From: JAIVHA01 sp965367295
GTDB lineage: Bacteria > Pseudomonadota > Gammaproteobacteria > DSM-19610
Assembly (NCBI GenBank): GCA_965367295.1
Contig: CBDUHN010000018.1
Coordinates: 1 to 58,170 of the forward strand
Direction: 5' to 3'
DNA: 58,170 nucleotides
The first letter of the stretch is position 1. Each line of letters starts with the position of its first letter. Position numbers and translations under genes: made by a program. Positions 50,397 through 58,170 of the stretch are shown in pieces. The notes below the pieces were generated by a model, which saw only the letters and a program-made list of their open reading frames with translations, searched no databases and was not told where the DNA came from.

Positions 50397-50954
50397 TCAG
50401 GCAGCGGCCCGCAGACGACGGGTCTTTTCGAGCATGCGATAGGTGGAGAGGTTGTTGTTAAAGCGCGCCACCGTCTCCAGTGGCACCCACAGAATCTGAT
50501 GTGACTCATCATTGCCTGGTACAGCCAGGCGGTCGTCGATTTCCACCAGAAACCGGATATCGTAGTGTCTGTGCTCGGGACCGCGGGGACTGGCCGGGAT
50601 GGTATGGATATCCACGTCAAAGATGTCACCGTCGACCAGGCGTATGGCCTCGGTGGGCAGCCCGGTTTCCTCATGTGTTTCGCGCAAGGCAACCCGTAGG
50701 ATATCGGCGTCGCCGTCGGCATGTCCGCCGGGCTGGAACCACTGGTCATGCTTGCGGTGATGCAGGAGCAGGACTTTATCGCGTGCCGGGTTCACCACCC
50801 AGGCGGAGCCCGTGACATGTCCTGGCCACAGATGGCTGTCGAAACAATCCTCGTACTGCTGAACAAAACGCCGCACCCGGGTCACGTAACCGGCTTCGGT
50901 GTTGAAAGGTGTACGATAACGATCCAGTAACGAGTAGAGTTCCTGTCGATGCAT
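50397..50954 (-). CDS. Nudix hydrolase next to csoS1D
   Basis: This 185-residue Nudix protein has the box GGHADGDADILRVALRETHEETGL; the family Glu after GxGxxx is Ala or Asp here, but REThEETG is intact, so Mg binding is plausible. The N-terminal part (RQELYSLLDRY, then GSAWVVNPARDKVLLLHHRKHDQWFQPG) is typical of a broad hydrolase group. It starts 16 bp after the csoS1D stop, so both are likely one transcript, convergent with cbbR. The substrate is unknown; a link to the carboxysome is inferred from position only. Confidence 0.9.
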   Translation of the reverse strand: MHRQELYSLLDRYRTPFNTEAGYVTRVRRFVQQYEDCFDSHLWPGHVTGSAWVVNPARDKVLLLHHRKHDQWFQPGGHADGDADILRVALRETHEETGLPTEAIRLVDGDIFDVDIHTIPASPRGPEHRHYDIRFLVEIDDRLAVPGNDESHQILWVPLETVARFNNNLSTYRMLEKTRRLRAAA

Positions 50955-50970
50955 GCCCTATACCCCTGAT

Positions 50971-51585
50971 TCAGGTCACCGCCGGGTTTTCGACGGCCGC
51001 GATGGCTGCCGCCGCGGCTTCATCGACATCGCCTTCGCGACCGGCGAGGATGAGGCGCCCGAAGGCGCCGACCGCACGGACATCAATCAGTGTGATGCTG
51101 GCGGCCTTTTCAGCCTGATTTGCGGCATAGACGATGTAGCCCGCAGGTTCAGTTTCGAGAATAAACATGCTTTGTCCCGGCAGGATCATGGATCCCCGCC
51201 GATCCTGACGATTGATCAATACGGTGTGGTCGGGCGTCATGCCGCGAATAATCTCTTTCCATGCGACTCGACAGCTCTGTCGGTTCTGGGCGGTGGCACC
51301 CATGTTGGCCAGCAGGATATTTCCCGCTTCGCGCACATCGCTCTGATCGCGCTGATGAATCACCATTGAACCGTAAGCACGCTCGACAACCTGTTGTGCC
51401 AGATGCACGCGTGTGGCCTTCAAAGCGATATCCGTGAGCCGATGGACGGCCATGCCCGGCGAAACCTCGACCCATAGACAGGAATCCCCAGGGACGGGCA
51501 GGAAGCCCTGGGATACAGTGGCCATATACGCCGCCAGCTGGGGTTGCAGGGCATCGATGTAAACGTAGGTTCTGAGCGAAATCAT
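50971..51585 (-). CDS. csoS1D: Carboxysome shell trimer CsoS1D (tandem BMC)
   Basis: This 204-residue tandem-BMC protein forms stacked pseudohexameric trimers with a gated pore. It contains LRTYVYIDALQPQLAAYMATVSQGFLPVPGDSCLWVEVSPGMAVHRLTDIALKAT (read in parts) and a second BMC unit with MILPGQSMFILETEPAGYIVYAANQAE, ending in an Ala-rich helix. ATG 51585 starts the conserved MISLRTY; the frame is open to 51669. It lies on the opposite strand, about 2 kb from the main operon. Confidence 0.93.
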   Translation of the reverse strand: MISLRTYVYIDALQPQLAAYMATVSQGFLPVPGDSCLWVEVSPGMAVHRLTDIALKATRVHLAQQVVERAYGSMVIHQRDQSDVREAGNILLANMGATAQNRQSCRVAWKEIIRGMTPDHTVLINRQDRRGSMILPGQSMFILETEPAGYIVYAANQAEKAASITLIDVRAVGAFGRLILAGREGDVDEAAAAAIAAVENPAVT

Positions 51586-52026
51586 CCGGTTTGTATGGCA
51601 ACTGTGTATGAATGGGCCGTCATTTTTCGTACGTGACGATGCAATCCATCGGTTATAGACCCTGTTCATTTATAGACGGTTACAGTTCTTATGAACAACA
51701 GAAGTTTTCGATCCCATGTATAGAGATATATCTATCAATAAGAGGGATTGGGAAGGCCGCATCGCTATAGGGCTTTACAAGGTAGAGTTTTGATCAAGGC
51801 TTCCCATCTATAGCCTTAAGGTAATCTAAACAGTAAAAAATATTGAGTAGTCCCTGTAGGCCATATTCCTGATACTCGCTGCATATAAAACGTGAGCGGA
51901 AATTCGCTCATATCCCGTGAATCCGGCACTTGTCGCGATCCGGGCAGGTCAGTCCGGTCGGACAAGTGCGGATGCCTGCTTCGGGTGTGAACAAGCAGTC
52001 ATCCGGTGAGGAGGACGATTCATATC
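51586..52026. other. Divergent promoter region between csoS1D and dabB
   Basis: This AT-rich 441-bp interval contains no gene. It must hold promoters for csoS1D (minus) and dabB (plus). Visible dyads are the palindrome AGATATATCT (51724-51733), two direct copies of CTATAG followed by GGCTT- or CCTT-like sequence, and GGGAAGGCC with GGCTTCCC. These are plausible CbbR-type sites, but no match is decisive. A GAGGAGG ribosome site for dabB lies at about 52007-52014. Confidence 0.45.
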
Positions 52027-53706
52027 ATGCAGCAGCTGATCATTTTGGTCATAGCGATTCCCTTTGTTGCGGCCGTCATAACACAGCTATTGTCCGTTCG
52101 CCTGGGTTGGCGGGTGCCTGGAGTGAGCATCGTGTCCGCCTGGATGACGTTTTTGCTCGCTATCGCGACATTGTGGCTGGCCTTGTCCGGTGCAGAACCC
52201 CGTGACCACAGTCTGTTGCAGGACTGGGGCATCATTCGCTTTGACTCCCTGAGTACGCTGATGTGTCTGGTCATCGCCGCAATCAGCCTGATCGTGCATC
52301 TCTACTCGGTGCGTTACATGGCCGAGGAGCCCGGTTACAGGCGGTTTTTCGTACTGCTGGATCTCATGACCGGTACGCTGTTGCTGATGGTGGCGGCGGG
52401 GGATCTCATTACGTTACTGATTGCCTGGCACCTGGTCGGTATCCTGCTTTATTTTCTGCTGGGTTATGAGACACGCAGCCATTCGGCCTATCGCTATGCG
52501 TTCTGGACCTGGATTACCTATCGCTTTGGAGATCTGCCTCTGTTGCTGGCTGCAGCATTGCTGTACCAGGCATACGACAGCTGGTCCCTGACCGTGATTT
52601 TCGAGCGGTTGGCGACGGCACCGCAGGCGCATACCTTCCTGGGGATGCCGTTGGTCGAAGTGGTCGGCGTACTGGTGGCGCTTTCCGCGTTTGCACGCTC
52701 CGCCCAGTTTTTACTGCACACCTGGTTGCCCTATACCATGGGTGGCCCGACACCGGTATCGGCATTGATGCATGCCGGGATCGTGAATGCGGGTGGTTTC
52801 CTGATCAACCGTTTTGCTCCCCTGTTTGTCGAGACCAGTGGTGTCCTGCATTGGGTGTTCGTGGTGGGGTTGGCGACGGCAGTGTTCGGGTCGGTATTGA
52901 TGCTGGCCCAGAACGATATCAAGAAAGCACTGGGCTATTCGACCATGGGGCAGATGGGTTTTATGATCATGGAATGCGGTGTCGGGGCATTTTCTCTGGC
53001 TATCTATCACCTGATTGCCCATGGTTTGTTTAAGGGGACATTGTTTCTCGGCGCAGGCGGTGTGATTGGTGAGGCGCGCAAGGACGATGGTGTGCCCAAG
53101 GACCCGCTATACCATTTCGTGGTGGAAAAGTACCCGACCAGGAGTCGCAAGCCCTGGCTGTTGATGGCGGCGATGACACTGCTGGTGCCAGTGGCTACCC
53201 TGGTGCTGGCGCATTGGCTGGTTGAGCAGGACTTTTTCCAGAAACAGGGAGCAGTGGTGTTGCTGTTCTTCGGATGGGTAACCGGTGCACAGCTGATCTT
53301 CACCGCTTACCGCATGCATACCGAAAATCTCACTCGTTTGTTCACCATGGTGATCGTGTCGTTTGTCGTGGTTGTGCTGGGATACGCCCTGATCAGTCAC
53401 GCCTTTGACCTGTTCCTGTACCCCGATGAGGCGTTCCGGTCGCGTATCTATTCCGCGGCAGGTATCGATGTGATCTGGTTTGACAGCCTGGTGGTGTTAG
53501 TCACTGCGATCATTGTGATGGGCTGGCTGCGTACCTATTACAGCGAACGTAATGGACAGCGAATTGATAGGACATTAAGGCCGTTATGGCTGGGATTCTA
53601 TGTCCTCATTTCGCGTGAATTTTATGTTAGCGATCTCTACACCTTGATGACACGTCGGATGGAAATGCTGGCGACGCGATTGAATACCTGGTTGAGGTGG
53701 ATCTGA
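52027..53706 (+). CDS. dabB: Inorganic-carbon accumulation subunit DabB (NuoL/ND5-like)
   Basis: This 559-residue inner-membrane protein is related to the proton-pumping subunit of complex I. It has about 13-14 helices, the conserved HTWLPYTMGGPTPVSALMHAG segment and KKALGYSTMGQMGFM, including the Lys and His that carry protons. In the DAB system it uses a cation gradient to drive DabA, giving net bicarbonate accumulation. ATG 52027 follows GAGGAGGACG. It is the first gene of a four-gene operon. Confidence 0.94.
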   Translation: MQQLIILVIAIPFVAAVITQLLSVRLGWRVPGVSIVSAWMTFLLAIATLWLALSGAEPRDHSLLQDWGIIRFDSLSTLMCLVIAAISLIVHLYSVRYMAEEPGYRRFFVLLDLMTGTLLLMVAAGDLITLLIAWHLVGILLYFLLGYETRSHSAYRYAFWTWITYRFGDLPLLLAAALLYQAYDSWSLTVIFERLATAPQAHTFLGMPLVEVVGVLVALSAFARSAQFLLHTWLPYTMGGPTPVSALMHAGIVNAGGFLINRFAPLFVETSGVLHWVFVVGLATAVFGSVLMLAQNDIKKALGYSTMGQMGFMIMECGVGAFSLAIYHLIAHGLFKGTLFLGAGGVIGEARKDDGVPKDPLYHFVVEKYPTRSRKPWLLMAAMTLLVPVATLVLAHWLVEQDFFQKQGAVVLLFFGWVTGAQLIFTAYRMHTENLTRLFTMVIVSFVVVVLGYALISHAFDLFLYPDEAFRSRIYSAAGIDVIWFDSLVVLVTAIIVMGWLRTYYSERNGQRIDRTLRPLWLGFYVLISREFYVSDLYTLMTRRMEMLATRLNTWLRWI

Positions 53707-53707
53707 T

Positions 53708-54466
53708 ATGCAATCACTGAGCTGGATAGTCGCGGGCCTGTTTCTGCCCTTGTTTCCGCTGGGCATGGTCTTTAATGCTCTGTTTCAAAGGATACGCAAT
53801 GCCTGGCTGCGCGCGGCACTACTGCTGATTTGGCCGTTGCCTGGCGTGTGGATCCTGCGTGATATGCCTTCTGACATCTCCACCTGGATGCTGTCGTGGG
53901 CGTTATTGAGCGCGGCATTGTATGGCTTCAGGGCGGTGGTGGTGAGAGAAATCGGAGTGTGGACGGGATTCCTCGCAACCTCATCCTGGGCGTTGATCTG
54001 GGTTGCCCTGGCAGTGGGGGTGAAGCCGGGCAGCCTGGTATTGCAGGCCATGGCATTCAGTCTGCCCCTGGCCCTGCTGGCTTTACTGGTGGCTGAGCTG
54101 GAGCGGCGCTATGAGTCTGCATACGCCGGCGTTGTCAGTGGCGTGGCAGAGGCCCAGCCACGACTCTCCGGTGTATTGGTGTTGACGGTGCTGGCGGTTA
54201 TCGGCAGCCCGATTTTCCCAGGCTTTTTTTCGATGCTGAACGATGTGACTCGTGCAATCACCACCCTGCCGATAGCGGCGTTTGGCCTGGCGGGCATCTG
54301 GCTGCTTTGGAGCTGGGCCGGGGCGCGATTGTTGCAGGGGATACTGGTCGGACCTGCGAGTCAGCCACGCCCTGAGGATCTCAGCCAGTGGATTACAACA
54401 GTCTATAGCTTGTCGCTGGTGTTTATGGCCGTAGCCGGCCTGTATCTGTCAGGGGTTTTGTTATGA
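53708..54466 (+). CDS. Membrane protein between dabB and dabA
   Basis: This 252-residue protein has about seven helices. VIGSPIFPGFFSMLND resembles the G-x-P-x-x-x-G-F-x-x-K/L motif of complex I antiporter-like subunits (NuoM/N, MrpD), so it may be a half-length relative of DabB. It begins 1 base after the dabB stop and overlaps dabA by ATGA, implying fixed stoichiometry with both. I do not know an assigned function. It could be a third DAB subunit, stabilising the membrane sector, or redundant. Confidence 0.8.
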   Translation: MQSLSWIVAGLFLPLFPLGMVFNALFQRIRNAWLRAALLLIWPLPGVWILRDMPSDISTWMLSWALLSAALYGFRAVVVREIGVWTGFLATSSWALIWVALAVGVKPGSLVLQAMAFSLPLALLALLVAELERRYESAYAGVVSGVAEAQPRLSGVLVLTVLAVIGSPIFPGFFSMLNDVTRAITTLPIAAFGLAGIWLLWSWAGARLLQGILVGPASQPRPEDLSQWITTVYSLSLVFMAVAGLYLSGVLL

Positions 54467-57400
54467 GTCTTTCGCTGGGTATGAAAGCGCAAATACGTTC
54501 CATGGTCTTTGTGGCCGGTGAACCTATTCCGAATTTCTGGCCGATGCGGGCATTTATCCATCACAACCCGTTGCATGGGCTGGAACAACTGCCATTTGAA
54601 GTGGCAGTCGAACAGGGACAGCGGCTGTTTCATGGTGCGGGGTATCTGCGACGCTCGGTTTATCAGCAATACTACGCAAACAGCAAAATAGATCACCAGG
54701 TACTTGCCGATGGAATTTCCGATTTTCTGGACCAACGACCATCCATCGAGGGAGTCGATCAGAAGCGCTGGTTGACGGGTTTGCTCACGAAAATTGAAGC
54801 ACCAGTATTTGCGTCTGATTGCTCAGTTACGGTGCGCGATGTAAGAGCCGCACTCCGTGGTGAGCCGGTAGAGGATGCGCGTAGCGTGGATCCTGCTGTG
54901 TTGGCGAATCAGATGTGCGATGTCCTGCTGGATGACTGCCCTGTGTATGAAGCGCTGGACGTCCTGTTTGGGCTCGGTATCGCTGAAGAACTCGATGAAC
55001 TGGTTATCAAAAGTTGCCTGGACTTTTTCGATGAAGGTCAGTCTGTGTGGGAAATGCCTGGACGACAACAGGGCTTTTTTGCGGCCTGGCGTGAAGTGGC
55101 GCGCCGAAATGCACGTCTGTTTCTGCGTGGTCGCCAGATCCGGGAGACCCTGATGGTCGATGATGATCCGGAGGGGATCATTGTGCATGTCATGGGGTGT
55201 CTGGCGATTCCCAAGGAACACTGGATGCGCTATTTCCGTCGCGAACTGGCCCGCCTGCACGGCTGGGCCGGGTTCATCCGCTGGCGGTCGACTGCCCGGC
55301 ATTATTATCCGGGTCGTCGCTATCCCGGAGACCTGGTCGATTTTCTCGCTATTCGCCTGACGCTGGCACTGGCCCTGATCCACGAGCGCGGTCGCGACGG
55401 TATCCCCCATACCAGCGAGCAGCTGGAACACTATATCCGCCAGCGTCCCATGGAGGCCTATCTGCGCCACGAATTCTACGGCAGACAGATTCTACCGGCA
55501 TGGGCGCAGCGGGTGGAGTCAGTACTGCTGGCTGGCGACCACGAGAAAATTGAACAGCTGTGCCTCACTTACCGGCAGGAGAAGTGCGTGCGTGATGCCG
55601 CCGCACAGGCAGCGTCGCTGCAACGGATTGCCGAATATGCCGATGCAGTCGATGCGCTTGAACATTTGTCGATCGAGGCGCTGTCCCAGCTGATCGATAC
55701 CGTGCGGGCATTTGAGAAGCGAGAAGGTATGCTTTGGCTGGAAGCCATGGAGGCCACCGCCATGAAGCAGCTCTTGCAGGGCATACAGTCTGAAGCACCT
55801 GTGCCCAGAGACAAGCGCCCCTTTGCCCAGGCGTTATTCTGCATCGATACCCGTTCGGAACGGCTGCGCCGACACCTGGAAGGCGTGGGCGACTATCAGA
55901 CCTTCGGTATTGCCGGGTTCTTCGGTGTGCCGGTGAGCTTTATGGAACTCGGAAAAGGCAGTGAAACCCATCTGTGTCCAGTGCTCCTGACACCGAAGAA
56001 TCTGGTCATGGAGATGTCCGTCAATGACATCCAGGATACCATGGCCCTGTCGGCCATGGAAAAGGCCTTGCACGAATTGAAGGAGTCGGTGTTGACTCCT
56101 TTCGTTACGGTTGAGGCGATCGGTTTGCTGTTTGGGCTGGATATGGTCGGCAAGACGCTGGCGCCGACCTCCTATAATCGCTGGCGATCGCGCTTGCATC
56201 AGCACAAACCACATACGCATCTGCTGATCGACAAGCTGAATCGTGAACAGGCAGATTCTATCGTGCGCGCTGTCCAGCGCGCGGTGATTGCCAAGGCCAT
56301 CGAGCAGGAGTTGAGCATATCGCCCGAACATATCAATGATCACCTGATTCGCGAGTTGCGCGAAACCGCGCTGGGGCATACCGAGTCAACACCGCAATTG
56401 CAGCAGCAATTGCAGGTAAATACCGACCAGGCAAATGCATTCATCGAGCGTCTGCGAACCGCCTACCATATCAACCCGGCAGATGTGCGACTGCAGATGA
56501 AACGTTTGGGACGCATTGGATTTTCGCTGGATGAGCAGGTCGTTTTTGTGTCCCAGGCACTGCGCGCCATCGGGCTGACGGATAACTATTCCCGTTTCAT
56601 ACTGGTTGTGGGGCATGGTAGTCAATCCGAAAACAACCCCTATGAGTCGGCACTTGATTGTGGTGCCTGTGGTGGCAATCTTGGTTTGTTCAATGCGCGC
56701 ATATTCGCGCATATGGCGAATAAGCCGGCCGTCCGGCAGCGGTTGCATGAACAGGGCATCACCATACCCGATGACGCCTGGTTCGTCCCGGCACTCCACA
56801 ATACCACCACCGATGAAGTGACCTTGCATGATCTTGACCTGCTGCCGTCCTCGCACCCGGTCTACCTGGATCGATTGCAGAATGGCCTTGTCGCGGCCTG
56901 TCGACTGTGCGCCCAGGAACGACTCCCCACCCTGGATATCGAGTCTGAAGCCCTCAGCCCGGCTGATGCCGGCAAGCGGGCGTTGCGTAATGCAATGGAC
57001 TGGTCGCAGGTGCGGCCTGAATGGGGGCTGTCACGCAACGCATATTTCATCATCGGACGCCGGTCCCTTACCGAACAACTGTCTCTTGAAGGGCGCGCCT
57101 TCCTGCATTCATACGATTACCGGGTGGACAGGAAGCAGCGACTGCTGGAGAACATCCTGACCGGCCCGCTGGTCGTGGGGCAATGGATCAATATGGAGCA
57201 CTATTTTTCCACTGTCGATAATGAACATTATGGTAGCGGCAGCAAGGTTTATCACAATGTTGCCGGCCGCTTCGGTGTTATGACGGGCAACCTCAGTGAT
57301 CTCCGTACCGGCCTGCCGGCGCAGACGGTACTATCAGGAGGAAAGCCTTACCATGAGCCAATGCGGCTGATGACCGTCATTGAAGCGCCATTTGAACAGG

Positions 57401-57582
57401 TTCTTGCAACCATCAATCAGGTTGCGGTCGTACGACGATTACTGAATAACGGATGGATCCGCGTTCTGGTAGTTGATCCTGAGACCCAAAAAATCCACAT
57501 CCATTGCAAAGGCCAGTGGCAAGAGCACCATATCCCGTCCATTGCCGGCCAGATGGCAGACCAGGAGGCGATTGCATCATGA
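54463..57582 (+). CDS. dabA: Inorganic-carbon accumulation subunit DabA (DUF2309)
   Basis: This 1039-residue, mostly soluble protein has a beta-carbonic-anhydrase-like zinc site: CIDTRSERLRRHLE (Cys and Asp, near residue 462), then VVGHGSQSENNPYESALDCGACGG (His and Cys, near 720). It would hydrate CO2 to bicarbonate in one direction, powered by DabB. The N-terminal FIHHNPLHGLE is a family hallmark. It overlaps both neighbours by ATGA. Length is within the upper range for DabA. Confidence 0.95.
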   Translation: MSLSLGMKAQIRSMVFVAGEPIPNFWPMRAFIHHNPLHGLEQLPFEVAVEQGQRLFHGAGYLRRSVYQQYYANSKIDHQVLADGISDFLDQRPSIEGVDQKRWLTGLLTKIEAPVFASDCSVTVRDVRAALRGEPVEDARSVDPAVLANQMCDVLLDDCPVYEALDVLFGLGIAEELDELVIKSCLDFFDEGQSVWEMPGRQQGFFAAWREVARRNARLFLRGRQIRETLMVDDDPEGIIVHVMGCLAIPKEHWMRYFRRELARLHGWAGFIRWRSTARHYYPGRRYPGDLVDFLAIRLTLALALIHERGRDGIPHTSEQLEHYIRQRPMEAYLRHEFYGRQILPAWAQRVESVLLAGDHEKIEQLCLTYRQEKCVRDAAAQAASLQRIAEYADAVDALEHLSIEALSQLIDTVRAFEKREGMLWLEAMEATAMKQLLQGIQSEAPVPRDKRPFAQALFCIDTRSERLRRHLEGVGDYQTFGIAGFFGVPVSFMELGKGSETHLCPVLLTPKNLVMEMSVNDIQDTMALSAMEKALHELKESVLTPFVTVEAIGLLFGLDMVGKTLAPTSYNRWRSRLHQHKPHTHLLIDKLNREQADSIVRAVQRAVIAKAIEQELSISPEHINDHLIRELRETALGHTESTPQLQQQLQVNTDQANAFIERLRTAYHINPADVRLQMKRLGRIGFSLDEQVVFVSQALRAIGLTDNYSRFILVVGHGSQSENNPYESALDCGACGGNLGLFNARIFAHMANKPAVRQRLHEQGITIPDDAWFVPALHNTTTDEVTLHDLDLLPSSHPVYLDRLQNGLVAACRLCAQERLPTLDIESEALSPADAGKRALRNAMDWSQVRPEWGLSRNAYFIIGRRSLTEQLSLEGRAFLHSYDYRVDRKQRLLENILTGPLVVGQWINMEHYFSTVDNEHYGSGSKVYHNVAGRFGVMTGNLSDLRTGLPAQTVLSGGKPYHEPMRLMTVIEAPFEQVLATINQVAVVRRLLNNGWIRVLVVDPETQKIHIHCKGQWQEHHIPSIAGQMADQEAIAS

Positions 57583-57905
57583 AGAATCTGAAATTCAGCC
57601 CGATCAAAAAACTCGAAATCATACTCGAAGGCGAGTACCAGGAGTTCGCGACCGACCTGTTGGATCGGATCGGTGTCAAGGGCTATACCATTATCAATAA
57701 TCTCTCGGGGAAAGGGAGGCATGGCTTCCATGAAGGACATCTTATGTTCAACGAGGATAATGTCCTGATCATGGTCATCGCAGCTGTGCCGGAACCGCTG
57801 GTGAAACCGATCCTGCAGGGTTTTGCACCTTTCTACAATGAGCATTCCGGGGTTGTTTTTATCTCGGACATTCAGGTGACCCGGTTGGTTAAATTCAGCG
57901 ACTAA
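57579..57905 (+). CDS. PII-like protein of the DAB operon
   Basis: This 108-residue ferredoxin-like-fold protein resembles carboxysome-associated PII-like regulators: KLEIILEGEYQEFATDLLDRIGVKGYTIINNLSGKG, HEGHLMFNED and LVKPILQGFAPFYNEHSGVVFISDI. The T-loop region is short (GRHGFHEGH) and the canonical uridylylated Tyr is absent. It overlaps dabA by ATGA. It probably tunes DabAB activity in response to nucleotide or bicarbonate level, which is inference from homologues. Confidence 0.87.
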   Translation: MKNLKFSPIKKLEIILEGEYQEFATDLLDRIGVKGYTIINNLSGKGRHGFHEGHLMFNEDNVLIMVIAAVPEPLVKPILQGFAPFYNEHSGVVFISDIQVTRLVKFSD

Positions 57906-58041
57906 GGCACCGGGTTTGTATCTGCCACCGGTATGACTATGCTGCGGAGCATGGCCTGGAAGGGGCTGGGAAAGGCCCCTCAACTGGTCATGATTCTGAA
58001 TTAATAGTAGATCGTTGTTGCCATTCTAGTGGTCTTCAGAA

Positions 58042-58069
58042 AAAGGCCTTGGTATTTTCCAAGGCCTTT
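58042..58069. terminator. Rho-independent terminator after the dab operon
   Basis: AAAGGCCTTGG (58042-58052) and CCAAGGCCTTT (58059-58069) form a perfect 11-bp stem with loop TATTTT. A-rich and T-rich flanks let it work on either strand, ending the dab operon and possibly the RNA gene on the minus strand. Confidence 0.8.
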
Positions 58070-58077
58070 GGGTTTGA

Positions 58078-58170
58078 TGGAGGCGGCGGGAATCGAATAC
58101 TCACCCGTATCCCCCCGACGTTACCCCATCTTGAGTAGCAGTCCTGTTTAGAGTCCGGTTGTTACTGTAG
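58078..58170 (-). other. Possible 3' end of a tmRNA or tRNA gene, cut by the window edge
   Basis: Read on the minus strand, the DNA ends TTCGATTCCCGCCGCCTCCA, which looks like a T-loop (TTCGATT), T-stem 3' half (CCCGC), acceptor 3' half (CGCCTCC) and discriminator A. The T-stem 5' half pairs imperfectly and no CCA is encoded. No GGAGGCG 5' acceptor half is present within the 93 bases available, so a complete tRNA is unlikely here. It could be the end of ssrA running off the edge or a decayed attachment-site copy. Confidence 0.35.

Noticed and set aside
58078..58163. Complete tRNA at the right edge
   Set aside because: A matching 5' acceptor half is missing within tRNA length and the T-stem has a mismatch, so only a possible 3' fragment is reported.

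Overview
The window reads as chromosomal DNA of a sulfur-oxidising-type, chemolithoautotrophic gammaproteobacterium. The grounds are a complete alpha-carboxysome locus with form IA RuBisCO, a DAB-type inorganic-carbon pump, a respiratory formate dehydrogenase, separate tungstate and molybdate importers, and dense GC-rich operons with many ATGA start/stop overlaps. The genus is not assigned.

Region 1 (1-16.3 kb) is a metal-cofactor and formate-oxidation block. On the minus strand, tupABC (tungstate uptake) runs into mobA, moeA and moaA (molybdopterin cofactor synthesis). On the plus strand lie a sigma-54-dependent regulator, a small DUF6494 gene, DUF3305-DUF3306-polyferredoxin, then a TorD-like chaperone, a small Tat protein, formate dehydrogenase alpha and beta, two small lipoproteins and cytochrome b gamma. 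Three sequences with sigma-54 promoter spacing (GG-N10-GC) sit exactly in front of the tup, DUF3305 and TorD transcription units. This suggests one regulon in which metal uptake, cofactor synthesis and enzyme production are switched together. sodC follows.

Region 2 (16.3-30 kb) holds a chimeric MgtC/entericidin-like remnant, mscS, sodB, a gene-poor stretch with a perfect 23-bp palindrome, modABC, an AhpD-like gene with a TetR repressor and two matching operators, small unknown genes, a SpoIIE-type phosphatase, and an ECF sigma/anti-sigma pair next to an hvfA-hvfB-hvfC-doxX cluster. That cluster encodes a copper-binding RiPP with four 19-residue CGEGKCG repeats. A 120-bp MITE-like element and a frameshifted type I secretion ATPase remnant follow.

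Region 3 (30-40 kb) is mixed accessory DNA: MOSC protein, alkyltransferase-like protein, phosphotransferase, CysQ-like phosphatase, a LysR/cyclase/VOC/EamA group, nitroreductase, HipBA, and a decayed reading frame.

Region 4 (40-58 kb) is the CO2-concentrating block: cbbL, cbbS, csoS2, csoSCA, csoS4A, csoS4B, two csoS1 genes, a ferritin-like gene, acRAF, mcdA and mcdB. Two related inverted-repeat elements bracket this operon. Beyond it lie cbbR, a Nudix gene and csoS1D (both minus strand), and the dabB-membrane protein-dabA-PII-like operon. It ends at a strong terminator, next to what may be the 3' end of a tmRNA or tRNA gene cut by the window edge.
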